64,000 bases of DNA from Streptomyces sp. NBC_01214 (GTDB lineage Bacteria; Actinomycetota; Actinomycetes; Streptomycetales; Streptomycetaceae). The position numbers and the translations under genes were made by a program. The notes under the pieces were generated by a model. It ran no database searches and was not told the DNA's origin. It saw only the letters and a list, made by a program, of their open reading frames with translations. Position 1 is the stretch's first letter. Each line of letters opens with the position of its first letter. Below, piece by piece: positions 43,950-51,452 of the stretch. The stretch lies in NCBI RefSeq assembly GCF_026340975.1, contig NZ_JAPEOS010000001.1, positions 1-64,000 of the forward strand, read 5' to 3'.

Positions 43950-45646
43950 TAGCTGCCATCAAGCCCTCCGGCGCCAACACCCGTGGTCTGCTCGCCTACC
44001 TCTACGGCCCGGGCCGCCACGACGAGCACACCGACCCGCACATCGTGGCCGGCTTCGCCATGCTTGCGATGCCCGACCCCGGCCGCGACGAGAACGCCAC
44101 CCTCACCCAGCTCGCCCGCTACCTCGACGAACCCGTACGCCTCCGCAACAGCGAGTTCGGCAAGAAGATCACCGACCACGTCTGGCACTGCCCCGTCCGC
44201 GCAGCCCCCGAGGACCGCCACCTCTCCGACGCCGAGTGGGGCGAGATCGCCCAGCGCATCGTTGCCGCGGCCGGCATCGCCCCCGAGGGCGACGACCTGG
44301 CCTGCCGCTGGATCGCCGTACGCCACGCCGACGACCACATCCACATCCTCGCCACCACCGTCCGCGAAGACGGCCGCCGCCCCAAGCTCCACGACAGCGG
44401 CATCCGCGTCGGCGACGCATGCCGACAGATCGAGAAGGACTACGGCCTGCGCCGCCTCAAGAAGGGCGACCGCACCGGGACCCGCGCCCCCACCCAGGCC
44501 GAGATGCACAAGGCCCAACGCCTCGGCTGGGAACAGACGAGCCGCGAATGGCTCCAGGACCGCATCCGCGCCGCCATCCCCCACGCCCGCACGGCCGAGG
44601 AACTCCTCGCCTACCTCGAAGCCGACGGCATCGCGGTCAAGGCCCGGCGCGGCCCCTCCGGAGACCTCCTCGGCTACGCCGCCGGCCGCCCCGGCGACCT
44701 CAACAAGGACGGCGAACAGATCTTCCACCCCGGCGGGAAGATCGCCCCCGACCTCACCCTCCCCAAACTCCGGGACCGCCTCGAAGCCGGCCAGCCCGAG
44801 GAACACCCCACCGCCCGCCGCAACCAGCCCGCCACCCCCTGGCACAGGGCCACCGAAGCCCTCGACACCTTCCGCACCGACCTCACCGATGACACGCACG
44901 CCCAGGCACACATCACCGCCCTCGGCGAACTCCTCGAAGCCGCCGCACAGAAAGTCCCCATTCACCTCCACACCGAACTCCAGTCCGCATCGCAGGCGTT
45001 CGCACGCGCCCAGCGCTCCCAGATCCGGGCAGAAGACCGCGCCGCCCACGCCATCCGCAACGCGGCCCGCGACATCGTCCACACCGCCACCGGCCCCGAC
45101 GGCAGCGCCCTCGCCGCACTCATCGCAGCCCTCCTGTGGGCCGGGATCATCGCCGGTCGCTGGCATGAGGCCAAGGGTCACGCCCACCAGGCCGACGCCG
45201 CCCGCCAAGCCCTCCACCACCTGCAGGCAGCCGCCGGTCAAGCCCTCACACCCACGCTCGTCGTACTCGAACAGCGTCAGCCGAGGGAGGAAACCCGGCG
45301 CGCCCTCGCCCACGACGTACGCGCCGCTGTCCCCGACCAGGCCGACCGGATCCTCACCGACCCCAGCTGGGCCGCCCTCGCCGCACTTCTGGCCGACGCC
45401 GAAGCCGGTGGCCACCAGCCCCACCAGCTCCTGAAGGAAGCCGCAGCCCAGCGCGAACTAAGCACAGCCCGCCAACCGGCCCGCGTCCTGATCACCCGCC
45501 TCCAGCACACCAGCCGCAACCCCAGCCCCAACCCCCGTGCCGAAGCAGCCCGCCGACGCACAACGGCATCGTGGACCGGCCAGCCGGGACACGGCACGCA
45601 GCCGCCCACCGCGCCCGCGACCCCGCCGAACCGCCCACGACGCTGA
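43946..45646 (+). CDS. MobP/VirD2-type relaxase
   Basis: A 566-aa DNA-nicking enzyme. The catalytic N-terminus includes the metal-binding three-histidine motif HADDHIHIL near residue 126, after IKPSGANTRGLLAYLYG, whose Tyr residues are nucleophile candidates. The rest is a helical domain with Arg/Ala-rich repeats, one hydrophobic segment (LAALIAALLWAGIIAG) and a Pro-rich C-terminus. GTG 43946 follows GGAGGT and overlaps mobC. It marks the element as mobilizable. Confidence 0.9.
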   Translation: MIAAIKPSGANTRGLLAYLYGPGRHDEHTDPHIVAGFAMLAMPDPGRDENATLTQLARYLDEPVRLRNSEFGKKITDHVWHCPVRAAPEDRHLSDAEWGEIAQRIVAAAGIAPEGDDLACRWIAVRHADDHIHILATTVREDGRRPKLHDSGIRVGDACRQIEKDYGLRRLKKGDRTGTRAPTQAEMHKAQRLGWEQTSREWLQDRIRAAIPHARTAEELLAYLEADGIAVKARRGPSGDLLGYAAGRPGDLNKDGEQIFHPGGKIAPDLTLPKLRDRLEAGQPEEHPTARRNQPATPWHRATEALDTFRTDLTDDTHAQAHITALGELLEAAAQKVPIHLHTELQSASQAFARAQRSQIRAEDRAAHAIRNAARDIVHTATGPDGSALAALIAALLWAGIIAGRWHEAKGHAHQADAARQALHHLQAAAGQALTPTLVVLEQRQPREETRRALAHDVRAAVPDQADRILTDPSWAALAALLADAEAGGHQPHQLLKEAAAQRELSTARQPARVLITRLQHTSRNPSPNPRAEAARRRTTASWTGQPGHGTQPPTAPATPPNRPRR

Positions 45647-45810
45647 CCTCTAAGGCGCCCCCACTCGGCGCCCCATGCTGTGCCAGATGGGCCCTCCCAA
45701 GGGGCAGCTCGACCGGCCAACTTGTGCACCGTTACCCGGGCGAAAGCGGAGAGGACGTACCCGCACGAACCCCTCGTGCTCGCAGATGGGGCCGACACAT
45801 ATAGCCGACG

Positions 45811-45837
45811 AACCCCGGTCAGCCAAACCGGGGATTC
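45811..45837. promoter_or_regulatory. Third-locus copy of the element operator motif
   Basis: AACCCCGGT.. and ..AAACCGGGGATTC (45818-45837 core) match the operators at 39.6-39.9 kb. It lies 50 nt upstream of the cargo gene at 45887, suggesting the same repressor controls both places. Confidence 0.5.
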
Positions 45838-45886
45838 TCCAGACCATGGATACACCTACCCACCCCCCTCCTTAGGGAGCGCCTCC

Positions 45887-46249
45887 ATGCCCGCAGTCAC
45901 CCCTCGCCCTCACGTCATGGCCCTGCTGTTCGACACAGACTTCAAGCGCCCAGCGGATTCCCTCGTCTTCCGCCGCCTCGACGGACGCCTCTTCACCGAG
46001 GAGGAACAGGCAATCGTCCGTAACGCCACCATCGAAGAACTCCAGGCCGCAGGCGTCCACGTCCACAACCCCGAAGCCCAAGTCGAGGCAGAGGAAGCCG
46101 CAACCACACTGGCAGAGCTCCTACTCAAGTACGCCGTCAAGCACCACGGAACCCTCGCCGCCCTCATGACCGACGAAGACCTCATCGAGTACGACCGATT
46201 GGGCGTCATCGTCGCTGCGGGAACCGACAGGTTCCCCCCGCACGACTGA
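45887..46249 (+). CDS. Small acidic hypothetical protein
   Basis: A 120-aa protein (MPAVTPRPHVMALLFDTDF.., RLFTEEEQAIVRNATIEELQAAG, EEAATTLAELLLKYAVKHHGTLA) with acidic helical character. Unrecognised. It is preceded by the operator-like repeat and followed by a hairpin, so it may be a single-gene unit controlled by the element repressor. ATG 45887 has AGGGAG 8 nt upstream. Confidence 0.55.
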   Translation: MPAVTPRPHVMALLFDTDFKRPADSLVFRRLDGRLFTEEEQAIVRNATIEELQAAGVHVHNPEAQVEAEEAATTLAELLLKYAVKHHGTLAALMTDEDLIEYDRLGVIVAAGTDRFPPHD

Positions 46250-46284
46250 GCACAAGGCTAGGACGCCCATATGGGGCCTCGACC

Positions 46285-46313
46285 GGCGGCTGGGAGAGCC
46301 TCCCAGCCGCCGT
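46285..46313 (+). terminator. Terminator after the 45887 gene
   Basis: A perfect 13-bp stem (46285-46297 with 46301-46313) with a 3-nt loop. The remaining gap 46314-46816 holds no supported gene. Confidence 0.75.
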
Positions 46314-46816
46314 CCGCACTGCTCGGTGCAACCCGAGCTCGTTGCGATATCGGCGCCTGCGCCCCGGGCATCTCCTCGCGACCGCACCTGTCCGACAAGC
46401 GCACTGTGCCTCCGGTGTTCCACCCGCCGAGATCCAGCGGTAGCCGCGGTGCGAAAGAGAGATTCGGGAAGGACGACGGAGGAGTCGTCCTGCTGCTCGC
46501 CTGTTCGAGGAGTGCGGTCGATGGGCAGGCTGGAGCCGTTGAGGGTGGCGACGAGCTAGCCGTCAACCCTCGGTACCTACGGCCTCCCGCGAGCCAGCAA
46601 CACCAACACCGCCGATAGCCAAGGTCGCAGCCGTAGGGAGCGGCTTGACAGTGCGCCCCGGCGGTTTGCGGAGGCACGGCCAATCAAAGCGAGGACCGGA
46701 TCGGCTTTGACCGAACCCCACTAGTTGACCGACCAACGTGCGCAGGTGTTGTCATTAGGCGAAAGTGAACAGGCTCTTCCCCTGCTGCCCCATCCTCCGC
46801 GGTTACGGTGCCGCCC

Positions 46817-47329
46817 ATGCGCGAGGTCGAATACAAGAGCCACGGCGTCCCACTCGAGGACTACCAGCTCACGCGACGTGACCACCAATGGCAGAAGGAG
46901 CTGGAGGGGATCTGCGACCTTGCCAGTCGACGCGTCGATGAACACATGGCCGAGGTGCGAGCGAACCCCGAAATGGCGGAGCGCCAGCGGGAGCACCTGG
47001 AGGAGGTCTGCAGGCTGATGCTGTCCTTCAAGACACCGGAATACATGATCATGCGGTGGCGGGTTCGGCTCTACTGCGGGCACATCGCCGAGACCTCGCG
47101 TCACAGCGAGAACGCCAAACCCAGCCGCAAGACTCGCTGCCCGGAATGCGGGAAGAATCCCTCGACGATCGTGGCCTTCGAGCCTCTAGGACTCGCCGGC
47201 GAACCACCCACCCCATCGAAGGCAGAGCTGCCTGCGCCGGCAAGACGCACTCGGGCTGATCTAGAACGCCGCGTGGCTGCGCTGGAGAAGGAGAATCAAC
47301 TCCTGCGGACGGAGCGAGGTAGGGGCTGA
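46817..47329 (+). CDS. Zinc-ribbon-like protein with a C-terminal coiled coil
   Basis: A 170-aa protein: a helical N-terminus (DHQWQKELEGICDLASRRVDEH), a Cys/His cluster (LYCGHIAETSRH..TRCPECGK) that can bind one zinc, and a coiled-coil tail (ERRVAALEKENQLLR). Unrecognised family. A TACGGT -10 (46804-46809) 7 nt before the ATG suggests a leaderless transcript. It converges on the NUDIX operon. Confidence 0.6.
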   Translation: MREVEYKSHGVPLEDYQLTRRDHQWQKELEGICDLASRRVDEHMAEVRANPEMAERQREHLEEVCRLMLSFKTPEYMIMRWRVRLYCGHIAETSRHSENAKPSRKTRCPECGKNPSTIVAFEPLGLAGEPPTPSKAELPAPARRTRADLERRVAALEKENQLLRTERGRG

Positions 47330-47340
47330 CAGGCCTCCGG

Positions 47341-47769
47341 TCACCCGATCACGGCGTCGAGGTGCTGTTGCACCGGCTCGAAGATTCCGTACGGGACGTA
47401 GCGCGGGATCTCCGCAAGGGTTGCCCAGGCGACCTCGGCTATCTCGTCAGCGTCCGCAACGTGCGCCGTTCCTCCCACCACCGCGCACGCTGTGTATGAC
47501 ATCAGCTGACCGGTGACGGGGTGGACGCGCTCACCTAGCAGCGTCACCGCGGTTACATCCAGGCCGGTCTCCTCCTTCGTCTCCCGCACAGCGGCAGCGT
47601 GCCCCGTTTCACCAGCCTCGACCTTGCCTGCCGGGAACTGCCAGGAGAGTCGTCCCTCCGCCACGCGGCGTCGCACCAGCAGCACCTGCCCCTCGTGGAC
47701 GACCACGGCAGCGGCGACGGCTTGCTGCTGGACTTCGTCCGGGGAGAGGACTGGTCGCTGCTCACTCAC
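47341..47769 (-). CDS. NUDIX hydrolase (MutT-like)
   Basis: A 142-aa protein with a full NUDIX box (GKVEAGETGHAAAVRETKEETGL). Last gene of a three-gene minus-strand operon: TPR-like regulator, NAD-binding protein, NUDIX. It overlaps the dehydrogenase-like gene by 8 nt. The substrate is unknown; this subgroup includes 8-oxo-dGTPase-like proteins. Confidence 0.85.
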   Translation of the reverse strand: MSEQRPVLSPDEVQQQAVAAAVVVHEGQVLLVRRRVAEGRLSWQFPAGKVEAGETGHAAAVRETKEETGLDVTAVTLLGERVHPVTGQLMSYTACAVVGGTAHVADADEIAEVAWATLAEIPRYVPYGIFEPVQQHLDAVIG

Positions 47770-48601
47770 CCTGGCTCCGTAGGTGGGACAAGACGTCGGT
47801 GAGCCCTAGGTCGTATCGGTCCTTGTCTCCTTCCCAGCGCGACATCACCGCAACCGCGGCCTCGGCCATGTCTGCTGGTAGACCCGCCGCGCGGAGGGTC
47901 TCAGCGATGTCCTTCATCTCCGGTGCCCAGCGCCAGGCTCGCGCGGCCACGCTGGGCAGGTATCCGGGGTCGGCGAGGATGTTGGACGCCATCACCTGCG
48001 CCTCGGCCGTGAGCTCGTCGCCCACGCCATGAGCATCTGCAAGCGCGTGGGCCACGCCGGCGAGGGTTCGGGCGGCCTTCTGGTAGCTGGCGAACGCCAT
48101 CTTCAGCGCGGAGGCGGAGCCGACGCTGCCGCTCGCGCGTCGGACGTGCAACGCGGTGTCCTTGAACACGGGCGCCACCGTGTCCACGGCCTGGGCTTCG
48201 CCGGCGAGGTAGAGGCGAGCAGCCCGCTGGCCACCGGGCGGCGGGCCGAAGATCGCACCGTCGAGGACTACGGCACCCGGCCTGATCTCCTCCGCGATTC
48301 GCTGCATGCGCTGGGGGTTGATCGCGTTGGCGTCCACGTACACCCCGGCGAAGGCGTAGTCGGCGACCGTGGTCGCCACGTCCTCGGCGGCCTGCGGCGG
48401 GCAGATCGACAGGACGATCTCGCTGCGTTCCAGTGCCTCGTCGAGCGAGTCACATGCGGTGGCGCCAGCTTCCTTCGCGCGTCGGTGGGTGGCGTCGCTG
48501 CGGCCTTCTGGCGCCCACAGCACCTCGTGGCCTGCCTTGACGGCCTGGGCGGCGACGGCCGCGCCCATGGCGCCGGGGTGCAAGAGGGTCACGGTCGTCA
48601 C
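47762..48601 (-). CDS. NAD-binding 6PGDH/DUF1932-type oxidoreductase
   Basis: A 279-aa protein with the Rossmann motif LLHPGAMGAAVAAQAVKAG at the N-terminus and a C-terminal DUF1932-like helical domain (SGSVGSASALKMAFASYQKAARTLAG). Relatives include imine reductases and beta-hydroxyacid dehydrogenases. The substrate is unknown. It overlaps the regulator stop by ATGA. Confidence 0.78.
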   Translation of the reverse strand: MTTVTLLHPGAMGAAVAAQAVKAGHEVLWAPEGRSDATHRRAKEAGATACDSLDEALERSEIVLSICPPQAAEDVATTVADYAFAGVYVDANAINPQRMQRIAEEIRPGAVVLDGAIFGPPPGGQRAARLYLAGEAQAVDTVAPVFKDTALHVRRASGSVGSASALKMAFASYQKAARTLAGVAHALADAHGVGDELTAEAQVMASNILADPGYLPSVAARAWRWAPEMKDIAETLRAAGLPADMAEAAVAVMSRWEGDKDRYDLGLTDVLSHLRSQGE

Positions 48602-50013
48602 TGGCTGCCTCCTGGCGGGAGCTGAGCGGGCATGCGTTCCTGATGAGCAATGATCACCTCACGGAGGCCGATCGCGGCAGGTGATCCGGCCCCGGGGTGC
48701 AGCGCGAGCTGACGGCTGAAGTGGCCGATGCGGCGGTCGACGCTCTCGGTGCGGCGCCGGGCACTGACCCCGAGGACAGCGTGGATCTGCGTCGCGGCCC
48801 CGTCGATGTCTCCTCGGCCCAGCCGCGCCATGGCCAGGTCCATGCGGGCCAGGGACATCTCGCCGAGGCGCTGCTGCTCCGGCGGTGCGGACTGGAACAT
48901 CTCCACCGCTTCGTCGGCGCGGGCCTCGGCGTCGCTGAGGTTCTGGGTACCGGCAAGCCAGAGGTGCGTGCTGCTGGAGTAGAACAGTTGCTTCTCAGCG
49001 GGGAAGGCCATCATTCCGCCGGGCAGTTCGTCGCCTTCGACGAGACGCTCGCGCAGGCGGTCGGCGGCGCTCAGGGAGGCCAGAGCATCGCTGCCCCGGT
49101 TGAGCTGGCCGTAGGCGCGTGCCTTGATGCTCTCCAGCCGGATCTGCGCCGTGCCGGATTCGGGGGTGAACGCGCTTCCGGAGTCGGCGAGGCGTACGGC
49201 ATCTACCGGACGTCCGTCCCAGTACGCGATGAGTGCCTGGAGGCCGCGTACCCAGGAGCGCAGTCCGTTGTGGCCGGCGAGCTCGCCGAACAGGAAGGCG
49301 GTGCGTGCCTGTGTCTCGGCCGCGTCGTAGCGGCCCAGGTCAAAGCTGGCGTTCGCCAGTACGCCGCACAGGACACCGGCGCCCACGTAGAGGTCGGAGG
49401 TGTACCGCGGTGGCTGACGACCTTCGAGGAGTTCGAACGCGCGGTCGCGCAGGGCGCGAACCTCGCGGAACAGGGGCCCGACGGGCCGGTTGGGGTACGT
49501 AATGACGAGGCGGCGAATGTCAGCTTCCAGCTGCTCCAGCGTGTGCGGTCCCACGTTGCTGCTCTCTGCCCTGGCCGCGAACTGCGCCGACTCATTCGCC
49601 GCCGCCATGACCACGTCTTCAAGGCCGTACTCGGATGGATCTACTGCTTCGCGGTCGTCAGCCGCTGTGTGGTGGGGCGAGGCCCCCGGCTTGGACTCCG
49701 TGGGCCCGAGGAGTCGGGCGGCCGGGATGCCCGGGAACATGAACTCCAGGACGCGGCGGGAAACGGTCTGCGGGGTCCGGACCTCGCCGTGCGCGTACCG
49801 GAAGAACTGGCGCTTCTCGATCGTCGCGGTCGCGATCGAGGGTGGCCCCTCCAGCTCGGCTAACTGCTTGGCCGCCTGCTCGTAGCGCCGCTTGAAGACC
49901 TGGTAGTCCTGCCAGCCCCGCTGGTTGATCAGGGTCTGGAAGAGGGTCGGTCCTGATGGCTCCACAGCCGCTCCCTCATGCCGGGGTCCTTGTCCGGTCT
50001 CCACGCTAGACAT
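48598..50013 (-). CDS. TPR-like transcriptional regulator
   Basis: A 471-aa protein with an N-terminal HTH-like segment (WQDYQVFKRRYEQAAKQLA) followed by helical repeats covering most of the protein (QARTAFLFGELAGHNGLR, SLARMDLAMARLGRGDIDG), an architecture of Streptomyces XRE/TPR regulators that sense small peptides or metabolites. ATG 50013 is preferred over the open frame to 50073. First gene of the operon, divergent from the anti-sigma-type ATPase. Confidence 0.65.
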   Translation of the reverse strand: MSSVETGQGPRHEGAAVEPSGPTLFQTLINQRGWQDYQVFKRRYEQAAKQLAELEGPPSIATATIEKRQFFRYAHGEVRTPQTVSRRVLEFMFPGIPAARLLGPTESKPGASPHHTAADDREAVDPSEYGLEDVVMAAANESAQFAARAESSNVGPHTLEQLEADIRRLVITYPNRPVGPLFREVRALRDRAFELLEGRQPPRYTSDLYVGAGVLCGVLANASFDLGRYDAAETQARTAFLFGELAGHNGLRSWVRGLQALIAYWDGRPVDAVRLADSGSAFTPESGTAQIRLESIKARAYGQLNRGSDALASLSAADRLRERLVEGDELPGGMMAFPAEKQLFYSSSTHLWLAGTQNLSDAEARADEAVEMFQSAPPEQQRLGEMSLARMDLAMARLGRGDIDGAATQIHAVLGVSARRRTESVDRRIGHFSRQLALHPGAGSPAAIGLREVIIAHQERMPAQLPPGGSQ

Positions 50014-50230
50014 CAACAGCCGTCGATCGCAGATCTGTTGTCCAGAAATTCCAGGCGGACAGCGAATAGACATCGGTTAGGCACGAAAGGGCGGCGTTCG
50101 GCGTTGCTCAGGGCCTCGTTCAGGCGGGAGCCGCCGGGAACACTTCGTCTTCGCCCCGGCAAGACAGCGGCCCTGCGAGGCCGAGTATCCGCCGTGGTTA
50201 CGCAAGTCAGGCAGCCCAGGAGGCCCGCTC

Positions 50231-50827
50231 ATGGCAGCGCACCACCAGCTCGCGTTCACCGTCACTCACTCGCCAGCCGCCGCCCAGGAGGCACGACACC
50301 GCGTCGTCGCCGGCATCCGTTCCTGGGGCATACGGCTCGACGAGGAGGCACTGGACGGAATCGAGCTGGCGGCCGGCGAGCTGATCACCAACGCCGTGCG
50401 CCACACCGGGTCGGGGCCTGTCACCGTCAGCGTCTACCAGGAGGGGCCGGTGCTCGTGGTCGAGGTGCACGACGTCGCAAAGGTCCTGCCGCGGCCCGAG
50501 CCCTTGAGCGAGTGCGCCGAGTCCGGGCGCGGTCTGCACCTTGTATCAGTGATCGCCGACCGCCACGGTGCCGATCTGACGGCGACGGGCAAGCGCTGCT
50601 GGGCGGAGTTCAATCTGCCCAGCAGCGTGGGTGATCAAAGGGCGGATCAGGGCAGCCGTCGTGATCGGCGTCTCCCATCTGGCCATGCCCGCGAAATGGC
50701 TGATCGGGCGGCAACGAGGGTTCGCGTACCGGCAGCGGGCTCGCCATCGCACACCCGAACGAGGGCCGGGCGTCGGACCGGATCTCGAGCCGCGAGCAGG
50801 CCCGTTGCGGACCGACGCATCGACTGA
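50231..50827 (+). CDS. Anti-sigma-type (RsbW-like) HATPase with an Arg-rich C-terminal extension
   Basis: A 198-aa protein whose first about 130 residues are a GHKL ATPase (N box ELAAGELITNAVRHTG, G box SGRGLHLVS), the standard Streptomyces ATP-binding regulator. After AEFNLP, where such proteins normally stop, the frame continues for about 65 residues of Arg/Ser/Ala-rich sequence without recognisable fold, suggesting stop-codon loss. Function: probably binds a sigma factor or anti-anti-sigma. No partner is adjacent. Confidence 0.72.
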   Translation: MAAHHQLAFTVTHSPAAAQEARHRVVAGIRSWGIRLDEEALDGIELAAGELITNAVRHTGSGPVTVSVYQEGPVLVVEVHDVAKVLPRPEPLSECAESGRGLHLVSVIADRHGADLTATGKRCWAEFNLPSSVGDQRADQGSRRDRRLPSGHAREMADRAATRVRVPAAGSPSHTRTRAGRRTGSRAASRPVADRRID

Positions 50828-50858
50828 ATAACGCTGATCCGAAGGCAAGTTGGGGGCC

Positions 50859-50946
50859 TAGACTCGTGGGCTTCCCTGCGGCACCGACCGGTCACAGTCG
50901 GCCCGGGGATAAGTAGTCCCCGAGCCTCTCCCCGGCCGGGCCCACG
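50859..50946 (+). promoter_or_regulatory. Structured leader upstream of the peptide-modification operon
   Basis: CGTGGGC (50865-50871) pairs with GCCCACG (50940-50946), enclosing hairpins CCGAC/GTCGG (50884-50888 with 50897-50901) and CGGGGA/TCCCCG (50904-50909 with 50917-50922, 7-nt loop), and the palindrome CCCGGCCGGG. It ends 32 nt before the NUDIX start. A -10-like TAGACT at 50859-50864 would start RNA inside the outer stem, so either the promoter is elsewhere or only the inner hairpins are transcribed. Candidate riboregulator or attenuator; unproven. Confidence 0.4.
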
Positions 50947-50978
50947 AATCAGCATCTGTACCAAGTGGAGGTTTCGCT

Positions 50979-51413
50979 ATGCCCGAGAAGGTCACGAAGG
51001 AAAAGGTCCTCGTCTACATCGTGCGCGACGGGCGCCTGCTGGTGTTCCGCCACACCGACTACTCCTACGAGGAGGTCGGCATCCAGGTCCCCGCGGGCAG
51101 CATCCGCCCCGGTGAGACCCCGGATGCCGCCGCTCTGCGCGAGGCCCGCGAGGAGACCGGCCTGTCGGACTTCAAGATCGTCCGCAAGCTCGGCGAGACC
51201 GAGTACGACATCAGCCCGTACCGGTTCGAGATCCAGCACCGGCACGTCTTCCACCTGGAGCTCACCGAGCCGACCCCAGAGCGGTGGATGAGCCAGGAGG
51301 ACCACGACGGCGAGCAGGAGCCGACTCACTTCGAGTGCTTCTGGATCCCGCTGGAGGCCGCGCACATTCTCCAGTCCGGCCAGGGCGCCCTGCTGGGGCG
51401 TTTGTCCGACTAG
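50979..51413 (+). CDS. NUDIX hydrolase at the head of the peptide-modification operon
   Basis: A 144-aa protein with NUDIX box PAGSIRPGETPDAAALREAREETGL; the N-terminus (MPEKVTKEKVLVYIVRDGRL) is typical. GTGGAGG precedes the start. It begins the same-strand run ending at 58783 or 59207. Its contribution to the pathway (nucleotide sanitation, cofactor or phosphate chemistry) is unknown. Confidence 0.8.
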   Translation: MPEKVTKEKVLVYIVRDGRLLVFRHTDYSYEEVGIQVPAGSIRPGETPDAAALREAREETGLSDFKIVRKLGETEYDISPYRFEIQHRHVFHLELTEPTPERWMSQEDHDGEQEPTHFECFWIPLEAAHILQSGQGALLGRLSD

Positions 51414-51452
51414 CCATTCATCCGGTCACGGCAGCATAGGAGGGGGCAGCCG

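Noticed and set aside
43655..45424. A 589-codon minus-strand frame opposite the relaxase
   Set aside because: Gly/Val/Glu-rich shadow frame; the relaxase on the plus strand is supported by motif and mobC coupling.
50865..50946. A tRNA or tRNA-like gene upstream of the NUDIX gene
   Set aside because: The 7-bp outer stem and a 7-nt loop mimic a tRNA but there is no T-arm consensus or D-arm pattern.
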